A DNA stretch of 64,000 nt from Mustela lutreola (lineage: Eukaryota > Chordata > Mammalia > Carnivora > Mustelidae), in NCBI RefSeq assembly GCF_030435805.1, contig NC_081305.1, positions 56,888,001 through 56,952,000 on the forward strand, read 5' to 3'. Shown piece after piece: positions 49,201 to 58,200 of this stretch (the stretch's first letter is position 1; each line of letters starts with the position of its first letter). The notes under the pieces are model-generated. The model made no database searches and was not told the DNA's origin. It saw nothing but the letters and a program-made list of their open reading frames with translations. Both the position numbers and the translations under genes were made by a program.

Positions 49201-52200
49201 GAAAGACGGGCCATCAGGGAGTAGACACTGAAGACAGAAAAATGTCAGCTGTGAAGAAATTAAGGCAGAGGACGGGAGAGAGTGTTGATGACTGAGCTTC
49301 TCCCCGGTTCCACCTGCCAAGTAGTCTGCCGTACCTCCCTTTCATCCTCTTCCCTGGGTAAAGCTAAGGCGGACCTAATTGTAGATCTTCAGTTCTGCTC
49401 GCCCTCGTCCCTTTAACTCTTCTCTCGCTGGAGCCGAGCTTCTGGGTTTCACAAATCTTCAGCTCCGCCACTCTGCTCCAGCCTCCCCCTGCCTCTGCCG
49501 AGGCATTTCCAATCTTTCAATATTTTGGCAGCTTCAGGCATTTGTAGATCATTCCCTCCACCTTGGGTCAGTCCAAGGTCCTTTGGTCTGCCCATCCCCT
49601 TTCATTTCTCCCACCCTCCCACCTCTCTCCCCCTCCATTCTGCTTCCCCTGAGTGGGGCTCAGGATCTTTGTCCTGTCATCCTGTGACATGGGATCCCTT
49701 TGGTCACCCATGACCAAACGCCCCCTCTCCCTACCCTCCTCCATCTCCCAGCTTCCTTAGACTGAAGAAGAAGCATTCACCATACTGGGGCCTGCTGTCA
49801 CTCAACCTCTTCACCCTTCCACTCCTACCCACCCCACCCCCCTAGTCTGCAGCTGCCCCCACCAAAGGTTTTGCAGGAGGAAGTGAGGACGGGTGTCACC
49901 TGCTGGGATCAGAGGCGCCTCTCTCTCCTGCAAATGACCTCAGTACTGAGATGTCTGAAGTGTAGGAGTAAATGCTGCTCAGTGGTGGAACCAAAGAGCT
50001 AGGCAAAGTTGACACCTTTCTCTTGTCCCTGCTCTCCTATCCCAGGTGACGGTCACAGGCCTGGCATCACTTATCAGTGCAGCTTAGGTCTAGGACTGGG
50101 AGGCAGGACAACTGGGTTCCAGTCCAAGTCCTGGAACCTGTTTCTTGAGCAAGTTCCTGCTTCAGTGTGGGCATTCAGGGATGTCATGTATGGTTATTAA
50201 GGTTGTGCACTGCCTAAGAGTACCACATCTAAGAAAGCTCTATTCACATAGTGGACATTGTAGATTTGTATGTCTGTTATGACAATGTCCTGATTCATGG
50301 AAATAAAGGGTCTTGAGGGAGGGAAGCCATTTTCTGATTTGCCCACAGAGATCATATGGATTAGGATCCATGGGCCTCAGTTTCTTCAAATTTAATATGA
50401 TCTCCGAGCTACCAGAAGAGCACATCTGTTCCAAGATTCTGAGATTTAAGCACCTATAATCCTAACATGCTAGGGTCTAAAGTTTTAAGATTCCAGGATT
50501 CCCACATTTGGGTATTCTACTCCACACCTAACCAGTCTCCCATGTGCTGGTTCTCATATTTTCATCTTCTCAGAATTTGTGCATCCAGTGCTGAAACACA
50601 AGTCCGTCTTCTATATTTCTATCATACCTGGTTTCTAAAATCCCCATGTTCTTTGTCTTTCTGACCTTTGATTTTGGAAAAAATTCACGCCCACAGAAGG
50701 GCTGCAGAAATGGTTTGGTGAACCCTCATATCACCTTCGCCCAGAGTCACCAACTGTTCATTTGCTGTCCTGTTTGCCTTCACTCACCCTCCCTAATATA
50801 TACTAGTATTAATCATTGTGGAGCTAGATGGGAACGGCTTGAGACAGCATGACCACTCACCTGTAAATACTTGAGTGTGCCCCTGCTAAGATTTATGACA
50901 GCCACCCCCCCCAGTCACAATCTGACTGCCACACTCAGGAAATGTAATACTGAATCAATATTATTGCCCAGACTGCGGTGCCTGTTTGTATCCCCACCAC
51001 ACCCCACCCCGCCCCGCCTGTCGTCCCTGTAACATCTTGTGGCTGTGTTTTCCCTCCCTCCCTCTCTTCCAATCCGATCCAGACCCAAATGTTGCATTTC
51101 GTTGTCATGTCTCTTTAGAGTTCATCAGTCTGAATCCATCCCTCTGCTTCTCTAGGACTTTCGTGCCCCTGAAACTTTTGAAGACAGGCTACTTAGTAGA
51201 ACAACCCTCAATTTGGGTTGTCAAATATGTCCTCATGATTAGATTCAGGCGATGCACTTTTGGCCAGAATTCATGCAAGTGGTGCAATGTCCTCCTTGGT
51301 CCATTATACCAAGAGGCCCATGACTCCCCCCCGTCCCACTACCAGTGATGTCCCTTAACCATTTGGTAAAGTTGGTGCTAAAATCCCCACCTAAGCTAAC
51401 ATCTCTAACATCCCATAACTGTAGGATTCTAAGACTCTAATCTTTTTAAAAAGATTTTATTTATTTATTTGAGAAAGAGAGAGAGAGCATGCAGTGGGAA
51501 GAACAGAGGGAGAGGGACAAGCAGACTCTGAGTGAGGACCCCAACGTAGGGCTCTGTCTTACAGCCCTGAGATCATGACCTGAGCTGAAACCAAGAGTGA
51601 GACACTTAACCCACTGAGCCACCCAGGTGCCCCTAAGATTCTAATCTGAATATGCAAATATCACTAGCTAACTTGTGCTGAGTGCTTTCCTTGTCTTATA
51701 ACTCAATCCTTGTAACACCGCCCGCCATGAGGTAGACACTGTTATTAGTTCCACTTTACAGAAGAGGAGCCTGAAGTTCAGAGGGCCGCAGATCCTAACC
51801 GCCGAGATCACACAAGCCTCTAAGAGAGCCTCGAGACCCTGCTCAGAGCAGGTGGGCTCACCGGGCTGGGTGACTCAGCTACCATGGACAGCGGCTCCAG
51901 GGAGGAAGGCTACAGCCACAGGGAGCTCCTTACCTGTCTCCTCCCAGTCTTATCATCTGATTCTACCTCTTTGCCAGAACCTTGGGGTCTCTGACCCCCC
52001 CCCCCACGCACACACACACAGAGCTGAAGTTTTTTGGGAGAACTGGAGCCCAGGACCTGTTTCTTATCAAATTTATCACAGTAATGATAGAGAACACTCA
52101 TGGATCATATAACACCTTTCAGAAATGGGGTCACTGGTGCATGCTGGGATGGATTGGGAGGAGAAATTGTAGATTTTCAAGGTGCATTTACATCCCAGAG

Positions 52201-55200
52201 TCACTTTGATGCCTACAGCCCTGCCAGGAGCCCACTCATTCCCTGTCCCCCCAAAGTTTCACTCTGACTACTCTGCCATCATTATCTCATTTCTTCCCCT
52301 GCCCCATTATAGAGCATCTCACATATGTTCAGAGACTTACACAACTGATGCTCATTTAGGCCTAAGCCAGCTCATATCCTTCCCCTCCGCAGAGGCCCGC
52401 CATGCTTCCCACCCTACTTGGAATAAGCACCAGATTCCCAGCTGGGGCCCCTGACATCTGCCCTGTTTCCTCTGTGATGTCATCTGCCTCATCTCCTTCC
52501 CCCCACCCTTGCTCCCTCCACTGGAGCCACACTTGCATCCTCAAATACTCCAAGCTGCTCCTACCTCAGGACGTTAGCACTGGGATACTTTTCCCCAGAT
52601 ATCCTCCATATGGCTCCCTTCCTTACCTCCCTCAAGTCTCTGCTCAAACGTCACCCCTCAGAAAAGCTTTCTCTGACATTCTAACACAACATCTCACTCC
52701 CTACCCTTTTTCCTCTGTTTTCCTCTATTTTTCTCCATAACACCATCACTACTTGACATTTTATTATATGTTTGTTGTTTATCCATCTCTTTTTAAAAAA
52801 TCTATTTCTTTGAGAGAGAGAGAGAGAGAGTGAGAAAGAGAGAGCATGAGAGGGCGAGTAGGAGAGCAAGAAGCAGGCTTCCCACTGAGCAGGGAGCCCA
52901 TGTGAGGCTCTATCTGGGGACCCTGGGATCATGACTGAGCTGAAGGCAGACGCTCAACTGACTGAGCCATCCAGGCGCCCCTCTGATCTGGTTTTGCTGC
53001 TGTTTCCCCAACACTAAGAATAGTGCCTAGCACACAACAGCTGTTCAGTAAATATTTGTTGAATGAATGGACCGTAATTAAATTATTAAATGTGTAATTG
53101 TCACCACGATATGGCTCTCCCACGGGCCTGTGAATGTGGTGAGCCCTGTGAAGACAGGGCCTCATCACCCTCTGTTCCCAGCACCACCCAGAACAGGGCA
53201 CAGAGAAGATACTCAGGGAGTCTTTGTTGAATGAATGAATGAATGAATGACCCCAAGTTAAGGAGTGTGGGCGTTCTCTTGAGAGTACTCAGGAGGACTC
53301 AGAGGTTTTCATCAGAAGCGTGAATAAGGTCAGCTCTGGGCCCCACATCCCTGCTACTCCCAAGTGTGGCCCCTGTATTCTTCATGGGAGAGTCCACATC
53401 TGTGGGAGCGACTTAGAAATGCAGTCTTGAAACCCAGAGCCGCTGAACCGACCTGCATTTTAGCAAGACCTCCCAGGGGATCTGTATGCCCCGTAAAGTT
53501 GGAGAAGTGTGTTTATGGAACACTGCAGGCTCTCTCCACTCTGGGATTTTGCATGTGCTGTTCCCTCTGCCTGGAGCATTGCTGTCCACTAGAAACACCC
53601 CCAGGAAGCCGGCACTGATCTCATCTTCAACATTATTTAATGCTGGCGTTCCTAATCCTCATGGGTTCCATGATGGAGGGACCCACTCTGTCTTATCCCC
53701 CTTTGCTGCCCCTTCCCTCCCACCCTCGGAAGCCCACCCTGATTCATCCTCAGTATTTTTTTTTTTTTTCATCCTCGGTGTTATTTACGTAATGCCTGTC
53801 CATCCTCATACTCGGGAGTTTTCGGTGGTGCCTTTCCCTTCTCCAGGAAGCATGCCCTGAGTCCCCTCCTTCCCACAGAGGGGACCCACCTTCACCCCTT
53901 TCTTTCTCCCCCTCCCATCCCTCCCGCCGCAGTGAGGGCACGCTGGTGTTTAAGCCGGGCGAGACACAGAAGGAGCTGCGCATCGGCATCATCGACGACG
54001 ACATCTTTGAGGAGGACGAACACTTCTTCGTGCGGCTGCTGAACCTGCGCGTGGGGGACGCGCAGGGCATGTTCGAGCCCGACGGCGGTGGGCGGCCCAA
54101 GGGACGGCTGGTGGCGCCACTGCTGGCCACCGTCACCATCCTGGACGACGACCACGCGGGCATCTTCTCCTTCCAGGACCGCCTGCTGCACGTGAGCGAG
54201 TGCATGGGCACCGTGGACGTGCGCGTCGTGCGCAGCTCGGGCGCGCGGGGAACCGTGCGCCTCCCGTACCGCACGGTGGACGGCACGGCGCGCGGCGGCG
54301 GCGTGCACTACGAGGACGCGTGCGGCGAGCTCGAGTTCGGCGACGACGAGACCATGTGAGCACGCGGGGACGGGGAGAGGATGGGACTCCGCGGGGAGAT
54401 GGGGCGGGGCCGGAGACGTGGGCGCGGCCGGCCAGTGGGTGAGCCGCAAGAGTGGGCGGGGTCGCAGGACGAGGGCCGGGCCTCGGCGGAGTTGGGGGGC
54501 GTGTCTTGTGGCGGGCGGGGCCTGAGGGGAGGCGGGGCACCGCTCTGAGAGGGAGCGGGACAGGGGCGAGGGGGGAGGAGACAGGAGTGACGGGGCGGGG
54601 CTAAGAGGAAGAGACTGGGTGTGGGAAGGGCGGGGGAGAAAGAAGCTGGTTTGAGGAGAGGAAGGTGGACCGGGGGAAGTAGGGCCAGGTGAGGAGAGAG
54701 AGGAGAAGAAGGAGGACAGAGGCCTGGGGAGAGGAGTGTAGAGGATTTAATTGTGGCTAATGGGGATGGAATGTGGCCTGAGGAGAGGGGCCTCGTGGAC
54801 AAGAGGGGAGGTTCCAATCGAGGTGGGGCGGCGCCTATGGAAATGCAGAAGCAGCTAGGCCTAAGCCGATGGATGGGGTCTGGGAAGGGACCCAAGGAGT
54901 TGGACGAGGAAGGCGGAAGAAAGCGGGACCTAAGGGGAGAGGGTGGAGCTCGGGGCAGGACTAGGGAAAGGGTGGGGCTTGTGGGTAGGAAGACACTTGA
55001 ACCTGGGGAAGTGGCCCGACACTTAAGGGGAATGTGGGCTAGGCTTTGAGAAGAGACCGAGTAGGACTGTGGGGGCCTGGGAAGGTAAGTGCAGGGCCAG
55101 GGGAGACACAGAAGACACTGGATTTGCGGAAGGTGGCGTGGGGTCTGGGGTAGTGCGCTGGATACAGACACACCCAACACTCACGCTGGCACATGCGGAA

Positions 55201-58200
55201 TCACTAAGTCACAGACACGCTCACTAAAACACGGCGTCAGGGCTGGTCTCACGCCCAGACACCCGGCCACCCCCTTACACAGATGCCCGAGTCTCCCCAC
55301 TGTGTGCCTGCAGCCTCACGTCCCCCGCTGCCTGCCTCGGAGGCAGACGGCGCCTCCCCCCTTTGCCTGAGCCCTTCCGCCCCCGCATGCCCGTCTGTCT
55401 CCCTCCTCCTGCCGCCCACGCTCCTCCCACCGAGCACAGCCCCCACCGCACTCCCTTCCCCCTCCACCTCCTTGCCTCTGTGCCCTGGCCTCCGCTGAGC
55501 TTCTCACTGCTCTCCCCGCCTCTCCATCCCTTCCTTCGCGTCTCGATCCTGGCAGTCTATCTCTGGGTCTCTCTTAATCTCTAGATCTAGGTCTTCAGTG
55601 TCTAGCTCTCTGACTCGGGTTATGTTTCAGTTACGGACTCTCCGTACCTTTCCATCTCTTCTGTTTCTGGCTTGAGCTGAGAACTTGGCTGAGGGCACCA
55701 TCCCAGACCCTATCTATCACATTCAAGAGGCAGAGGCAATGGGGAAAGGTGTCTTTCTGCTCATTCTGGTCCTTCCTGTAGTCTAACCTGTTTCCCTCCT
55801 GCTGCTGCGACCCCACAGGCCCTCTCCTCCCCCACACGGCTTCCCCAGGCTGGGACGCCCTCTGCTGCCGCCCCCACCCACGCCCCCGCCCAAGCTTCCA
55901 GCTGTGGCTTCAGATGACAGAGAACAGGAGGCTAATTAGCGATTAGGGAAACACATCCTTCCTCTCACGGGCAGGCGCTAATTAGAGGTGCTTGGAAGCA
56001 GCCGGGCTGGAGGGGCGGCCCCAGGCAGGATCAACACCGAGGTGGAGGAGAGCCGCCCAAAGACGGGGTGGTGGGGAGAGAATGGGAGAGAGAGACAGAA
56101 ACAGAGAAGATGAGAGATAGAGATGGAGAGACAGAGATAGAGTTAGAGAGAGGAAGACAGAAACTTTGATACAAAGGAAGAAGGAAACTGAAAAATTTGG
56201 GGAGAGAGGGTGCCAGGGAGATTGAAAGGCTACAATCCAGGAAGCCTGAAGGGAAGTGAGATGTGGGGAAGAAAGAGAGACCTTCTTCCTGAGAGAAACT
56301 CAGTGGGACTCAGGGAAGGAGAGGTCCTCTTGATGCAACAGAGAGAAAAGAGTTTGGGTCAGAGAGAAGCACAAGAGACAGGATACAAAGAAGCCTGGTT
56401 CGAGATCAGTGGCTGCAGAGGGTGGGAGAGCGGGGTTTCCAGGAAACGGGAGGTAGGCATGAGGGTGACAGAGTGACAGACTGGGGAGAAAGGCTGCTTC
56501 CTTTGATCTCAGGAAGTCCTGCCTTTGTCAAGCTCGAGTCCCTCTTGCTGTCCCCTGACATCTGGGTTTCTCCTCCCTGGGTCCCCTGAGGGCACGCCTG
56601 TCAGGGCGCCCGTTGGCACACGTGTCACGGCGTGTCAGTCACCGCATGTCAGCGGATCACGGCGTGTCTGCAAGAGTGTGAGCGTCGGAGGTGTGTGTGT
56701 GTATCACCCTGTCTGTCAGCGTGCCACCGGGTCGGCAGCTGTCTGCATGTCACAGTGTGTGAGGAGAACGTCTCCAGAGACCCTGCTTCTTGCCACGGCG
56801 TTCCAGCACCTTGGACAGTTCCCAGCCCGCTCCTGAGGTTGGGGGCGGCCATTTCTTTTCACCCACAGAAAATTTAAAATATCCTGAGACCAGGAGGGGA
56901 TGAGGGTGGAGGTGGGCATACGTCCCCACATGACTGTCTTGTGTGCATCTGTCTCGTCATGGGTGTCGCTGTGTCCTGTGCCTCCGTTTGTTGAGATGGG
57001 TCCACTGAGAGACTGTATGATTGAGAGCCCCTTGCTTGAGTTGTGTTGACTTTGGCAATTCCATCCTATGGACGTGGAGAGACAGAGATGGGGAGAAAAG
57101 AACACAGATAAAGAAAGGCAGAGAGCTGGGGGAGAGCCTGAGACAGAGAGGGTCAGAGATGGAGAAAGAGAGAGACTGAAGGGAATAAAAATAAACAGAC
57201 ACCAAGAGGCAGAATGAGGGAGATATAAGGAAGGAGAGTCTACATGGTACCACAGCGGGGCTCTGCAGGTTGGCGAAGTCGCGAGGCTGTGGTGGGGGTG
57301 TTGTGCTAACAGGCATCTGGTCTGTGCGATTTTGCCACTGCATAGGGAATGGCTGCGGGGTGCGATGGTGTGTGGGTGTGGGCGGTGTGATTGGCTGAGC
57401 TTCCTCTGCCGGGTGACTCTGTGGGCTGGGTGTTTGTGTTTCTGGGTTCTGGGGCCGGGCCCTCGAGGTTCCTACAGCTGAAAGAGCTGTTAGTGGCAGG
57501 GCTGTGGGCCTTCTGGGTTTAGAGGGTCTTTGTGAGGGGGGGGTGGTTTATGTGCCTGGAGGGCACAAATAACTTCTGGCTGTTTCTCCCTAGTCACCCC
57601 CTGGGTTACCATAGCAGCGGGGATGCTGAGAAAATCAGTTAGCACTCAGTTAACTCTCAGAAGTGGTCAGGACAGAGGGCAGGAAGCAGCGTGTCTCCTG
57701 AGCCAAAGGATTAGAGTTAACAAATGTTTCTGGAAGACACACTATGTGCCAGGCACTGTTCTAGGTATTAGAGATACAGAAAAGAATGTAAAGGAACAAG
57801 GGTCACTGCCCCGGTGGAACTTACATCTTAATGTGAAGAAGCAAATGGCAAACCATAAACAAACAAACAAAAAAACACACATTAGGTGGTTTGTTAGAAG
57901 GTGATACAGAACAAAGAGGACATAGAGCAGAGTAAGGGGGCCGGTGTGCTGGGGTCCGGGCAGGGCTGGATTTCAAAATTAAAGAAGGTGGTGGGAGGGA
58001 GCTTCAATGAGAAATTAATTTGAACAGAGATCCAGAGAAACTGAGAGAATGAGCCCAGGGAAGAGTGTTCTGGGTGGCCAGAACAGTCAGTGCAAAGGCC
58101 CTGAGGCACAAGCAGGCCTGGCGTATTCAAAGAACAGTGAGGAGGCCAATGTAGCTGGAGTGGGTGAGCAAGGGGGTGTGGGGCAGGGGGCCAGGAAGAG

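Noticed and set aside
54308-55180. 290-codon minus-strand Pro/Ser/Leu-rich frame after SLC8A2 exon 4
   Set aside because: It is the complement of a G/A-rich intronic tract; low complexity and no family resemblance.
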